The translations under genes were made by a program, and so were the position numbers. Of a stretch of 9,836 bases of DNA, positions 1 to 7,789 are shown piece after piece; the stretch's first letter is position 1, and each line of letters starts with the position of its first letter. The stretch is from an uncultured Bacillota bacterium (lineage in GTDB: Bacteria; Bacillota; Sulfobacillia; UBA995; UBA9673): contig CALMHV010000396.1 in the NCBI GenBank assembly GCA_937863905.1, forward strand, positions 1 through 9,836, read 5' to 3'. Under the pieces are notes generated by a model. That model made no database searches. It saw nothing but the letters and a program-made list of their open reading frames with translations, and was not told where the DNA came from.

Positions 1-1608
1 GGCTTCGGGATACCCCGCGTCCGCGTGACGCATGACCCCGGTTCCCGGGTCGGTCGTCAGGACCCGCTCCAAGCGGGCCGCCGCGTCGGGCGTGCCGTCG
101 GCGACCACGACCATACCGGCGTGGATGGAGTAGCCGATGCCCACGCCACCGCCGTGGTGGACGGAGACCCAGGTGGCCCCGGCGGCCGTGTTGAGCAGGG
201 CGTTGAGAATGGGCCAGTCGGCGATGGCGTCGGAGCCGTCCTTCATGCCCTCCGTCTCCCGGTAGGGCGAGGCCACCGAACCGGCGTCGAGGTGGTCGCG
301 ACCGATGACGATGGGGGCCTTCACCACGCCCTTGGCCACGAGGTCGTTGAAGAGGAGACCGGCCCGGTGACGCTCGCCGTAGCCGAGCCAGCAGATACGG
401 GCGGGCAGGCCCTGGAAGCGGACCCGCTCGCGGGCCAGTCTGAGCCAGCGGATGAGTCTTTCGTTCTCCGGGAACAGCCCGGCCAGAGCCTCGTCCGTGC
501 GGTAGATGTCCTCGGGGTCGCCGGAGAGGGCCACCCAGCGGAAGGGACCCTTGCCCTCGCAGAACATGGGACGGATGAAGGCCGGGACGAAGCCCGGAAT
601 GGCGAAGGCGTCGGTCACGCCGGCCTTCTGGGCCTGGGCCCGCAGGTTGTTGCCGTAGTCGAAGACGACCGAGCCCCGGCGCTGGAAGTCGAGCATCGTC
701 CGGACCTGCACGGCCATGCTCTCCATCGACCGGCGGATGTACTCCCCGGGGTCGGCGGCCCGGAGGCGGTCGGCCTCGTCCAGGCCCAGACCAGCCGGGA
801 TGTACCCGCCGAGCGGGTCGTGGGCGGAGGTCTGGTCGGTGACGACGTCGGGCACGATGCCCTGGAGGGCGATGGCGGCGTGGGTCTCAGCCGCGTTGCC
901 CAAGAGGCCTACCGAGAGGGGTTCCCCCCTACCCAGGGCCTCCCGGCAGAGCCCCAGGGCCTCCTCGAGGTCCGAGGTCGTCCGGTCGAGGTACCCGGTC
1001 TCCAGGCGACGTCTCATGCGGCTCTCGTCCACCTCGACGACCAGGGCCACCCCGCCGTTCATCGTCACGGCCAAAGGCTGGGCCCCGCCCATACCGCCGA
1101 GGCCGGCCGTCAGGACGAAGCGCCCCTTCAGGCTGCCGCCGAAGCGCTGCCTGGCCAATTCCGCCAGGGTCTCGTAGGTGCCCTGGAGGATGCCCTGGGT
1201 GCCGATGTAGATCCAACTCCCAGCGGTCATCTGCCCGTACATGGTGAGGCCCATCTTCTCGTATTCCCAGAAGTGCTCCCAGTCGGCCCAGTGTGGGACG
1301 AGAAGGGAGTTGGCGATAAGGACGCGCGGGGCGCCGGCGTGGGTGCGGAAGACGCCTACCGGCTTTCCGGACTGGACGAGCAGGGTCTCGTCGTTCTCCA
1401 GCTCGCGCAGGGTCCGGACAATGGCCTCGAAGCACTCCCAGTTGCGGGCGGCCTTGCCGCTCCCTCCGTAGACCACGAGTTCCTCGGGACGCTCGGCCAC
1501 GTCCGGGTCCAGGTTGTTCATCAGCATCCGCATCGCGGCTTCCTGACCCCAGCCCTTGCAGGTCAGGGTCGCCCCCCGCGGGGCTCGCACCTGCCTGGCC
1601 ACGGTCAT
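1..1608 (-). CDS. hutU: Urocanate hydratase (urocanase), 3' end cut by the window edge
   Basis: Cytosolic NAD-dependent enzyme of histidine degradation that hydrates urocanate to 4-imidazolone-5-propionate, acting directly on the HutH product. The frame is open from an ATG at 1608 to base 1 (536 codons, no stop); the last visible residues (HADAGYPEA) match the family's C-terminal region, so only about 15-20 residues should be missing. Visible landmarks: an N-terminal [18 protein letters not shown] stretch, the NAD-binding glycine motif [10 protein letters not shown] (residues 169-178), [10 protein letters not shown] (349-358) and the urocanase signature [10 protein letters not shown] (398-407), whose Cys406 corresponds to the conserved active-site cysteine (Cys410 in Pseudomonas putida). 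It begins 10 bp after the hutH stop, so the two are surely cotranscribed. The Shine-Dalgarno run GGGGAGGGG touches the ATG; a GTG at codon 3 (1602) would have better spacing, so the true start may be two codons later. Identity is very secure. Confidence 0.97.
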   Translation of the reverse strand, partial: MTVARQVRAPRGATLTCKGWGQEAAMRMLMNNLDPDVAERPEELVVYGGSGKAARNWECFEAIVRTLRELENDETLLVQSGKPVGVFRTHAGAPRVLIANSLLVPHWADWEHFWEYEKMGLTMYGQMTAGSWIYIGTQGILQGTYETLAELARQRFGGSLKGRFVLTAGLGGMGGAQPLAVTMNGGVALVVEVDESRMRRRLETGYLDRTTSDLEEALGLCREALGRGEPLSVGLLGNAAETHAAIALQGIVPDVVTDQTSAHDPLGGYIPAGLGLDEADRLRAADPGEYIRRSMESMAVQVRTMLDFQRRGSVVFDYGNNLRAQAQKAGVTDAFAIPGFVPAFIRPMFCEGKGPFRWVALSGDPEDIYRTDEALAGLFPENERLIRWLRLARERVRFQGLPARICWLGYGERHRAGLLFNDLVAKGVVKAPIVIGRDHLDAGSVASPYRETEGMKDGSDAIADWPILNALLNTAAGATWVSVHHGGGVGIGYSIHAGMVVVADGTPDAAARLERVLTTDPGTGVMRHADAGYPEA

Positions 1609-1618
1609 CCCCTCCCCT

Positions 1619-3199
1619 TCACTCCCAGCGGAACTGTCCGTCCAGGACCAGCGCGGCCAGTCGCTCGATGTCCCCCGACAGGCTCCGGTCGTCGCCGAGG
1701 AAGGGCGCCGCCCGGCGAATGGCCAGGTAGGGCGGGCGGGTGCCCCGCCCGAGCGGGGCGGCCAGGCCCGACGGGTCGCTCCCCGGTTCGGCCACACCCT
1801 CCAACCCGCCGCGCAGGTCGATGGCCTGGGCGGCCGTGAGCAGTTCCGCGGCGACGACCCGGGCCGTGTTGGCCGCGATGTCGCGGGCCTTGCGGGCGGC
1901 GATGGTCCCCATGCTGACATGGTCCTCCTGGCCGGCGGAGGAGGGGATGGAGTCGACGCTGGCCGGCGAGGCCAGGAGCTTGTTCTCGGAGACCAGGGCG
2001 GCGGCCGTGTACTGGACGAGCATGAAACCCGAGTTCAGGCCACCGCGCTGCGTGAGGAAGGCCGGCAGGCCCGCCGAGCAGGCCGGGTCCACCAAGCGCG
2101 CCGTGCGCCGCTCGCTGATGTTGGCCAGTTCGGCCAGGGCGATGCCGGCGAAGTCGCCGGCGAAGGCGACCGGCTCACCGTGGAAATTGCCCCCGGAGAG
2201 GATGGCCTCGACCTCGCGACCGGGGTCGCCGGCCTCGGCCGGGAAGACCAGCGGGTTGTCGGTCACCGCGTTCATCTCGGTCTCCACGACCCGGGCCGCC
2301 CAGGCCAGGGTGTCGAACACGGCCCCGTGCACTTGGGGGACGCAGCGGAGGCAGTAAGCGTCCTGGACGCGGAGTTCGGCCGCCCCGGTCGTGTACCGGG
2401 AGCCTTCGATGAGGGAGCGGACCCGCTCCGCCACCATGGCCTGCCCGGGATGAGGCCTCACCTTGGCGATGCGGGCGTCGAAGGCGTCGCGCACGCCTCG
2501 CAGGGCCTCGAGCGTAAGGGCGGCCGCCACCGTGGCGGCCTCGACGAGAAGGAAGGCGTCCCCGAGGGCCAGCCCGAGGGTGGCCGTCATGGCCTGGGTG
2601 CCGTTGATGAGGGCGAGCCCTTCCTTGGCCTCCAGGACCAGGGGCTCCAGACCCACGGCCGCCAGAGCTTCGCGCCCGGAAACCGGCTCCGACCGCCCCG
2701 GCACGTGGGCCAAACCTTCGCCGATGGCGACGAGGGCCAGATGGGCCAGGGGCGCTAGGTCGCCGCTGGCGCCGAGCGAGCCTTGCTGCGGGACGACCGG
2801 GTGGACGCCCCGGTTGAGCATCTCGATGAGGGTCTCCACGACCGCCGGCCTGACGCCCGAGTGGCCGAGGGCCAGGGCGTTGGCGCGGAGGAGGAGCATG
2901 CCCCGGACGATGTCGGCCCCGAAAGGAGGCCCCACGCCGGTGGCATGGCTCACGATGAGGTTCCGCTGCAGGGTCTTGGCGTCGGCGGGGGGCAGGACGA
3001 CATCGCTGAAGCGGCCAAAACCGGTCGTTACACCGTAGACGACGGCCCCGACAGCCACGGCCCGTTCGACAACCTCCCGGGACGCCGCGATGCGGCTTAA
3101 GGCCTCGGGTCCGAGGACCACCTGGGCGCGGCCGCGGGCGACGGACGTCAGGTGCCCCAGGCGCAGGTCGCCGCGGTCGATGCTGACTGGTCTGGGCAA
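1619..3199 (-). CDS. hutH: Histidine ammonia-lyase (histidase)
   Basis: First step of histidine catabolism: non-oxidative deamination of L-histidine to trans-urocanate and ammonia, in the cytosol as a homotetramer. The 526-residue product is complete and slightly longer than the usual 505-515. The MIO electrophile arises from Ala144-Ser145-Gly146 in [15 protein letters not shown]. Other family landmarks are Tyr55 in [16 protein letters not shown] (279-286, Tyr282 equivalent to Tyr280 of the P. putida enzyme; the residue after Tyr is Cys where Ser is more usual), VTDNPLVF, and QED (Glu425, equivalent to Glu414). The presence of histidase with urocanase next door separates it from phenylalanine/tyrosine ammonia-lyases. 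The start is TTG (3199), chosen because a GGAGGAG ribosome-binding site ends 5 nt before it and the N-terminal residues align with the family. It follows the flavin reductase gene after a 41 bp gap and precedes hutU by 10 bp. Confidence 0.97.
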   Translation of the reverse strand: MPRPVSIDRGDLRLGHLTSVARGRAQVVLGPEALSRIAASREVVERAVAVGAVVYGVTTGFGRFSDVVLPPADAKTLQRNLIVSHATGVGPPFGADIVRGMLLLRANALALGHSGVRPAVVETLIEMLNRGVHPVVPQQGSLGASGDLAPLAHLALVAIGEGLAHVPGRSEPVSGREALAAVGLEPLVLEAKEGLALINGTQAMTATLGLALGDAFLLVEAATVAAALTLEALRGVRDAFDARIAKVRPHPGQAMVAERVRSLIEGSRYTTGAAELRVQDAYCLRCVPQVHGAVFDTLAWAARVVETEMNAVTDNPLVFPAEAGDPGREVEAILSGGNFHGEPVAFAGDFAGIALAELANISERRTARLVDPACSAGLPAFLTQRGGLNSGFMLVQYTAAALVSENKLLASPASVDSIPSSAGQEDHVSMGTIAARKARDIAANTARVVAAELLTAAQAIDLRGGLEGVAEPGSDPSGLAAPLGRGTRPPYLAIRRAAPFLGDDRSLSGDIERLAALVLDGQFRWE

Positions 3200-3204
3200 G
3201 AAGA

Positions 3205-3211
3205 CTCCTCC
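3205..3211 (-). promoter_or_regulatory. Shine-Dalgarno site of hutH
   Basis: GGAGGAG on the minus strand, five nucleotides before a TTG codon at 3197-3199. It is the strongest ribosome-binding sequence in the 41 bp gap between the flavin reductase gene and hutH, and it decides in favour of the TTG start. Confidence 0.8.
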
Positions 3212-3240
3212 GCTAGGCCGGCCAGAATCCCGGCCGCAGG

Positions 3241-3840
3241 TTACTTGCGGCTGAACCCGTAGTCGCCGAGGCGCCGGCCGAGTTCGAGGGGCCAGTAGAA
3301 GCCGCCGCCGTAGCAGAGAGGATCGACCTTCACGATATCGATCTTGCCGTTGGCGTCGAGGACCGCCTCATCCGCCTGGACGGCGACTATCTCCCCGATG
3401 AACAGGTCGTGGCTGCCGCCGCTAAAGGTGTGGCGCACCCTGCACTCCAGCGAGATGGGGCATTCCGCCACGAGCGGCGCCCCCACCTGGCTCGCCGGGG
3501 CGGCGGTCAGGCCGGCCAGGGCGAACTTGTCGCCGTCGCGTCCGGACAGATTGCCGCACAGGTCGACCGCCCGGCACATGGCGACCGACGGCACGTTCAC
3601 GACGAACTCGCCGGAGGAGACGATGAGACCGTGCGAGAACCGCGTCGGGCGCACCGCCACCGAGACCATGGGCGGCTCGCCGCAAGCTATCCCCGCCCAG
3701 GCGAGGGTGAGGACGTTCCGGCGCGGGACCCCGTCCACCTCGCCGGCGCAACTCACCAGGACGGCCGGCAACGGGTAAAGCGAAGGACCGGGGCGGAGAA
3801 CCTTCTTCGTGTGGGCGGTGTCCGCGGCCAAGCGAATCAC
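3241..3840 (-). CDS. Flavin reductase-like / flavoredoxin-type FMN-binding protein
   Basis: A 199-residue cytosolic protein of the flavin reductase-like split-barrel family (FMN-binding; relatives include flavoredoxins and the DIM6/NTAB flavin reductases). Seen: an N-terminal strand region with PLPAVLVSCAG (23-33), then RNVLTLAWAGIACGEPPMVSVAV (41-63), the family's characteristic FVVNVPS (79-85), CGNLSGRDGDKF (95-106), HDLFIGEIVAV (144-154), and the C-terminal YGGGFYWPLELGRRLGDYGFSRK, which resembles flavoredoxin tails. Members bind FMN and pass electrons from NAD(P)H or a redox protein; the partner and substrate here are unknown. The gene starts 13 bp after the YmfH-type gene. The longest start is a GTG at 3840, but its GGAAAGG Shine-Dalgarno is only about one nucleotide away; a TTG at codon 4 (3831) has normal spacing and may be the real start. 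Family call is confident, role is not. Confidence 0.85.
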   Translation of the reverse strand: MIRLAADTAHTKKVLRPGPSLYPLPAVLVSCAGEVDGVPRRNVLTLAWAGIACGEPPMVSVAVRPTRFSHGLIVSSGEFVVNVPSVAMCRAVDLCGNLSGRDGDKFALAGLTAAPASQVGAPLVAECPISLECRVRHTFSGGSHDLFIGEIVAVQADEAVLDANGKIDIVKVDPLCYGGGFYWPLELGRRLGDYGFSRK

Positions 3841-3853
3841 ACCTTTCCGAGGG

Positions 3854-5152
3854 CTATCCCGGAGTCACGGTCGCCACGGTCACTCGCTCCGGGGCAAACA
3901 ACTCGCCGAAGGCCCGGTTGACCTCTTCGAGCCGGGTCGTCTCGAGAACGTCCGGGTAGGAAAAGAGATTGATGCCCTTGAGCCGGTACATGAGGAAGAG
4001 CGTGGCCATCCCTTCCAGAGAGTCGAAGAGCCCCACGAACTGGCCATGGGCCTTTCGCCGTTTCCTTTGGAGTTCCGGCCAGGTTATGCCCTTCTGTCGC
4101 CAACGTGAAATCCCTTCCAGCAGGCGCTCCGAAACGAGGTCGGCATCCCGCGTGGTGCCCCCGGCTACGGCATGGGCAAAGGTGGAGCCGGACGCGTAGC
4201 GGACCGAGAAGCTCTCATCGATGAGCCCGGCGCGATAGAGGTCGTTGAAGAGCCCGGACGTGGGCCCGAAAACGACGTCGGCCAGGAGGCTGACGTCGAC
4301 TTCCCGGCGGAAGAGCGCCTCGGGGTGGTCCTCGCCGAAGGGCCTGTCTTTCCACCCCAGCATGAAGGATGGGCGTTTCACGGGCAGGGTGGTCACCGTC
4401 CTCGCGCTGGCCGGGAGAAGCGGCTCGTCGGGAACCAGCCGTCGGAAGGGCTCGCCCGGCTGGGCGACCCCGAGCCGGTCCATCTCTCCCTCCACCGCGT
4501 CGAAAACCCTTTCCGGGTCGAGGTCGCCCGCGGCCACGAAGACTAGGTTCGAGGGGTGATAGAAAGTGGCATGACACCGTCTGAGCCCGTCCGGCGTGAT
4601 GCCTTCCACCGCTTCCAGCGTCCCGGCGATGCTCCGGCGGATGGGGTGGACCGCGTACAGGGCCTCCAGAAGGCGTTCCTGGAGGCGGGAGGCCGGACTG
4701 TCTTCATACATGCGAATCTCCTGGGCGATGACCCGCCGCTCGGCCTCCACCCCCTTCGGGGTGAGACGCGAGACGGCGACCAGTTCGACCAGGCGACGCA
4801 GGGCCGGCCAGAAGTTGTCGGTGCCCGTGAAGTAGTAGGCGGTGGCGACGCTGGAGGTGAAGGCGTTGCCCCGGACGCCGAGCCGGGCGAAGAGGGCCAG
4901 GGCGTTCCCCTGGTCCGTCTCGAAGGCCATGTGCTCCAGGAAGTGGGCCGTGCCGTCGGGCACGTCGTGGACCTGACCGCCGGTCTCGAAGCTCGCGTCC
5001 ATGGACCCAAAACGTGTCGCCAGGATGGCGTGGCAGTTCTGGAAGCCATGCCGGGGCCAGACCCAGGCCTCGAGCCCCCCGGCCAGCCGCCGGTGGTGGA
5101 ACTCCTCACCGATAATCCTCAGGGGATGGCCCGCGCGGGCGTCAGTCTCCAG
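3854..5152 (-). CDS. ymfH: YmfH-like M16 family zinc peptidase (active subunit type)
   Basis: M16 (pitrilysin/processing-peptidase) metallopeptidase of the type named YmfH (often written YfmH) in Bacillus and linked in databases to elongation factor P modification; its actual substrate is not established. With the start proposed here the product is 432 residues, close to the Bacillus protein (about 430). Zinc site: HFLEH (70-74; inverted HxxEH, Glu73 catalytic) with Glu145 in VIAQEIRMYED as the probable third ligand. Further family features are NAFTSSVATAYYFTGT, FYHPSNLVFVAAGDLD, and a C-terminal half with GPTSGLFNDLYRAGLIDESFSVRY. No ATG, GTG or TTG exists in frame near the expected N-terminus. 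The best candidate is CTG at 5152, preceded by AGGAGG with a 9 nt spacer and overlapping the end of the YmfF-like gene by 11 bp, which suggests translational coupling. The first in-frame ATG lies inside the conserved first strand (GSMDASFE) and would truncate the domain. Function of the family is confident, start is tentative. Confidence 0.9.
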   Translation of the reverse strand: METDARAGHPLRIIGEEFHHRRLAGGLEAWVWPRHGFQNCHAILATRFGSMDASFETGGQVHDVPDGTAHFLEHMAFETDQGNALALFARLGVRGNAFTSSVATAYYFTGTDNFWPALRRLVELVAVSRLTPKGVEAERRVIAQEIRMYEDSPASRLQERLLEALYAVHPIRRSIAGTLEAVEGITPDGLRRCHATFYHPSNLVFVAAGDLDPERVFDAVEGEMDRLGVAQPGEPFRRLVPDEPLLPASARTVTTLPVKRPSFMLGWKDRPFGEDHPEALFRREVDVSLLADVVFGPTSGLFNDLYRAGLIDESFSVRYASGSTFAHAVAGGTTRDADLVSERLLEGISRWRQKGITWPELQRKRRKAHGQFVGLFDSLEGMATLFLMYRLKGINLFSYPDVLETTRLEEVNRAFGELFAPERVTVATVTPG

Positions 5153-6488
5153 ATGGCCTCGCCTCCTGCGTCCGTCCGGTCGGCTGCTTTCCGAGTAGGT
5201 AGATGGTGTCCAGCGCCGGCTTTCGCCCGAAGTCGCGGACCTGGTCCGGCGTGACCGCCTGGAGCAGACGCCAGGGAGCGATCTCATCCACGTCGTGGCC
5301 GGTCGAGCGGAGTTCGAGGTGCCCGTACATGAGCCCGCTCGGCGTGTCCAGAAGGGCCTTGGCCAGAGCCAGGACCGAGTTCCGGGTGCCTTCGAACTCG
5401 GTGTCGGTGAAGTCCCCCTTGGCCAGGGAGTCCAGTTCGCGCCGGATGAGTTCGACCGCCTGCCCGTAGTTCGCCTCCTGGATGCCGCAAGAGATGAGGA
5501 TGATGCCTTTGGTGGCGATGAGCCGCGACCAGGCGTAGTAGGCCAGACCGGCCTCCTCCCGGATGCGGCGGAAGAGCCGGCTCGAGACGAACCCTCCCAG
5601 GAGGCCGTTGTAGAGGACCTGGGCCGGGTAGTCCGGGTCGCCCAGGACCGTTCCGGTCTGGACACCGATGACCAACCGGGCCTGCTCCACGTCGGCGGCC
5701 TCGACGACCTCCCGCTCCTGTGATGGCCGGGGATGGGGGGCCGACGGGGCCACCGGACGCCGGGCCCGGGCGGACGTCCTGACCAGAGGGGCCAGGGCTT
5801 CCTCGATCTCCTCCACGGCCGCGTCGTCGGCCGGGCCGGCCAGGTAGGCCACGATGGGCGCCTCCGAGACGAGCGAGCAACGGAAGCGTTCCAGAGCGTC
5901 GGGGGTCATCTCTTCCAGGTCCTCGGCCCGGCCGAGGGAATGCAGGGAGTTCGGCTCGCCCGCGCACATCTCGGAGACACACCGGTAGTGAGCGTGGGAC
6001 ATCCGGTCGTCGCCGACAGAGGCGATGTCCCGGGCGAGGCCATCCTTCTCCTCGGCGACGTAGTCGCCCCAGACTCCCGCTGGCACGGGGCTGCCAAAGG
6101 TCTCGGCCAGGAGAACCGCGCCTTGCCGGGTCAGGCTGCCGGCGGGGTCGCTTCCCGTAAGCCTCTCGCCCCTCCTGGCCGCCCGAACGGCCTCCAGCAG
6201 ACCAACCGGGCCGGGACACGAGAAGGACGCCTCCACCACCTGGAGGTCGCCTAGCTTCGTGGCGGCGGCTCCGAACGAGGAGCCGTAGAGGTCCTCGAGG
6301 TGACCGGCCAGGCTGGGCATGTCCGGCCAGCGGCGGGTTCCGCGGCGAAGGACGCGAGGCAGGAGGCTCCCGAACGTGACTGTCTCCGGGGCCAGGGTCT
6401 GCTCAAAGGCGACGAGGAGATGCGCCGTCCGAAAGCGTTGGGCCGGCAGGACGTAGAGGTCGGCGCCGGGGCCGAGCGCGTGCCGCAC
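5142..6488 (-). CDS. ymfF: YmfF-like M16 family protein lacking the zinc motif
   Basis: Non-catalytic-type M16 partner of the following YmfH-like peptidase, as in the ymfF-ymfH pair of Bacillus. About 448 residues from the GTG at 6488. The N-terminal domain keeps the fold landmarks (FRTAHLLVAFEQTLAPETVTFGSLLPRVLRRG, residues 19-50) but where an active member has HxxEH it reads HLEDLYG (63-69), so no zinc site is expected. The C-terminal domain has the M16 substrate-binding element LFRRIREEAGLAYYAWS (305-321) with Arg310 and Tyr317, typical of the non-catalytic half of paired M16 enzymes, and ends in TPDQVRDF followed by a short charged tail. It probably forms a heterodimer with the YmfH-like subunit. 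The start is uncertain: the frame is open back to a TGA at about 6534-6536, there is no in-frame ATG, and the GTG lacks a good ribosome-binding site; a CTG or ACG about 18-39 nt upstream is possible. Confidence 0.88.
   Translation of the reverse strand: MRHALGPGADLYVLPAQRFRTAHLLVAFEQTLAPETVTFGSLLPRVLRRGTRRWPDMPSLAGHLEDLYGSSFGAAATKLGDLQVVEASFSCPGPVGLLEAVRAARRGERLTGSDPAGSLTRQGAVLLAETFGSPVPAGVWGDYVAEEKDGLARDIASVGDDRMSHAHYRCVSEMCAGEPNSLHSLGRAEDLEEMTPDALERFRCSLVSEAPIVAYLAGPADDAAVEEIEEALAPLVRTSARARRPVAPSAPHPRPSQEREVVEAADVEQARLVIGVQTGTVLGDPDYPAQVLYNGLLGGFVSSRLFRRIREEAGLAYYAWSRLIATKGIILISCGIQEANYGQAVELIRRELDSLAKGDFTDTEFEGTRNSVLALAKALLDTPSGLMYGHLELRSTGHDVDEIAPWRLLQAVTPDQVRDFGRKPALDTIYLLGKQPTGRTQEARPSGD
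5162..5167 (-). promoter_or_regulatory. Shine-Dalgarno site for the YmfH-like gene, inside the YmfF-like gene
   Basis: AGGAGG on the minus strand, nine nucleotides before a CTG codon at 5150-5152. It lies within the last codons of the upstream YmfF-like gene, just before its TGA at 5142-5144. Its position is the main evidence that the downstream gene begins at this CTG. Confidence 0.6.
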
Positions 6489-6527
6489 GACCGGCTGACC
6501 GGACAGGAGGCTGGCATCGAGGCGCGT

Positions 6528-6555
6528 CGGGAATCACCCCGGGCCAGTATTCCCG
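6528..6555. repeat. Short inverted repeat in the gap before the YmfF-like gene
   Basis: CGGGAAT at 6528-6534 and its exact reverse complement ATTCCCG at 6549-6555, separated by 14 nt. It lies in the 106 bp space (6489-6594) between the M20 amidohydrolase stop and the YmfF-like start, the widest gap in the window. There is no T-run after it on the minus strand, so it does not look like an intrinsic terminator. It could be an RNA hairpin near the YmfF-like start or chance. Confidence 0.35.
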
Positions 6556-6594
6556 GTTTTGGGCGGCCTCCGGCGACGGGACGCTCCAATCGAG

Positions 6595-7779
6595 CTACTC
6601 CTGGCGAAACTCGGCCCACGCCTCCTTGAGGACCTCCGGATTCCCGACCAGCCGGGCCCCCAGGATGGCCATGGCCTTGGCCGCGCTCACCACGCAGGCG
6701 TCGGCCTCGGTCGAGGCGGCCGCACGGGCGAAGTCGGCATGGTGGCACACCGTGCCAAAGGGGGCGATCTTAAGCGAGAAGGCCACGGCCGGCAACGCTT
6801 GGCTGACGTTCCCGAAGTCCGTGGAGGCCGGCTGGAGGCGTCCACTGTGGTCCTCGGCCGGTATGGACAACTCGGCCAGGACTTCGAGACCGAGGCGGCT
6901 GAGGGTCCGGTTATCTTTGGCCGGCTCGAACGTGGGCTCCTCGGCGATGTCGAGCCTGGCCCCGGTGGCCGTGGCGGCAGCCCGGGCGCAGTTACGGACT
7001 CTCTCCAGGAGGTCTCGGAAATAGCCCATGTCGGCGGCCCGCACGGAGAACTCGGCCTGGGCGAAGTCGGGGACGATGTTCGAGGCCCGCCCCCCCTGGG
7101 TGACGATGCCGTGGAGGCGCGCGTCCGGTTTCACGTGCTGTCGCAGGGCGTTGATGTTGTTGAAGGTCTGGATGACGGCGTCCAGGGCGTTGATGCCCTT
7201 CTCCGGCTCGGCGGCGGCGTGGGCCGACTTGCCGTGGAAGGAGAAGACCAGGGACTTCACCGCCAGACAGGTTCCCCCCACCGAACTGCGGGTGTCCGGG
7301 TGCATCGAGATGACGGCGTCGATGTCCTTGTAGAGACCCTGCTCGACCAGTGGTATCTTGCCGCCCACGGTCTCTTCGGCCGGAGTACCGTCGACGATGA
7401 CGGTGGCGCCGAGACCGGCCTTCTCGAGGACGGCGGCCAAGGCGATGCCGGCCCCGACGGCCGACGCGCCGATGACGTTGTGCCCGCAGGCGTGACCCAC
7501 GCCGGGAAGGGCGTCATACTCGGCCAGGAACGAGACAGCCGGACGGCCGGCTCCCTTCGAGGCTCGGAAAGCCGTCGCCATCCCGGCCAGGGGCGAGACG
7601 ACCTCAAAACCGTAGGAGCGGAGGAGTTCGGCGCACCAGGCGGAGGCCTTCGTCTCGCGGAGACCGAGTTCGGGGTTGGCGTGGATGCGGTGGCTCAGGT
7701 CGATGAGGGCGGGCGCCAGGGTATCGACGTACCCCTGGATGTCTCTCCCCATGTCGGGTGCGATGATCATCTGGCTCAT
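6595..7779 (-). CDS. M20 family amidohydrolase (AbgB / aminoacylase-like)
   Basis: A 394-residue cytosolic zinc (or manganese) hydrolase of peptidase family M20, closest in motif content to the subgroup with p-aminobenzoyl-glutamate hydrolase subunits and N-acyl amino-acid amidohydrolases. It would cleave an amide bond between an amino acid and an acyl or aminoacyl group; the substrate is not readable from sequence. Landmarks: HRIHANPELGLRETKAS (30-46), LAEYDALPGVGHACGHN (85-101) with Cys98 and His100 as probable metal ligands, GTPAEETVGGK (131-141) with Glu135-Glu136, MHPD with His160, the dimerisation-domain FHGKSAHAAAEPEKGINALDA (181-201), STDFGNVS (319-326) and His347 near the C-terminus. 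No signal peptide. It begins 10 bp after the MFS gene, so the two are probably cotranscribed and may handle the same compound. The Shine-Dalgarno AAGGG abuts the first ATG; an ATG at codon 4 (7770) has better spacing. Confidence 0.9.
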   Translation of the reverse strand: MSQMIIAPDMGRDIQGYVDTLAPALIDLSHRIHANPELGLRETKASAWCAELLRSYGFEVVSPLAGMATAFRASKGAGRPAVSFLAEYDALPGVGHACGHNVIGASAVGAGIALAAVLEKAGLGATVIVDGTPAEETVGGKIPLVEQGLYKDIDAVISMHPDTRSSVGGTCLAVKSLVFSFHGKSAHAAAEPEKGINALDAVIQTFNNINALRQHVKPDARLHGIVTQGGRASNIVPDFAQAEFSVRAADMGYFRDLLERVRNCARAAATATGARLDIAEEPTFEPAKDNRTLSRLGLEVLAELSIPAEDHSGRLQPASTDFGNVSQALPAVAFSLKIAPFGTVCHHADFARAAASTEADACVVSAAKAMAILGARLVGNPEVLKEAWAEFRQE

Positions 7780-7789
7780 CCCTTCGGGG

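Noticed and set aside
25..1839. Long plus-strand open frame of about 600 codons
   Set aside because: It lies antisense to hutU and hutH, whose minus-strand frames carry unmistakable family motifs. The plus-strand product is low-complexity (Gly/Arg/Pro/Val/Asp-rich) as expected for the complement of G+C-rich coding DNA. The same applies to the plus-strand frames at 1556-2758 and 6559-7857.
3219..3236. CGGCC/GGCCG hairpin in the flavin reductase-hutH gap
   Set aside because: Only five base pairs of G and C with an 8 nt loop and no T-tract, next to the hutH ribosome-binding site; not distinguishable from chance in this composition.
5142..5152. Programmed frameshift fusing the YmfF- and YmfH-like proteins
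   Set aside because: The two frames overlap by 11 bp next to a TGA followed by C, but there is no clear slippery sequence, the AGGAGG is too far from the stop for an RF2-type shift, and separate subunits are the rule in the family. Re-initiation at CTG is simpler.
5153..5665. Upstream extension of the YmfH-like frame giving a protein of about 600 residues
   Set aside because: The extension overlaps the well-conserved C-terminal domain of the YmfF-like protein in another frame, is Arg/Ser/Thr-rich with no M16 similarity, and would make the peptidase about 170 residues longer than its family.
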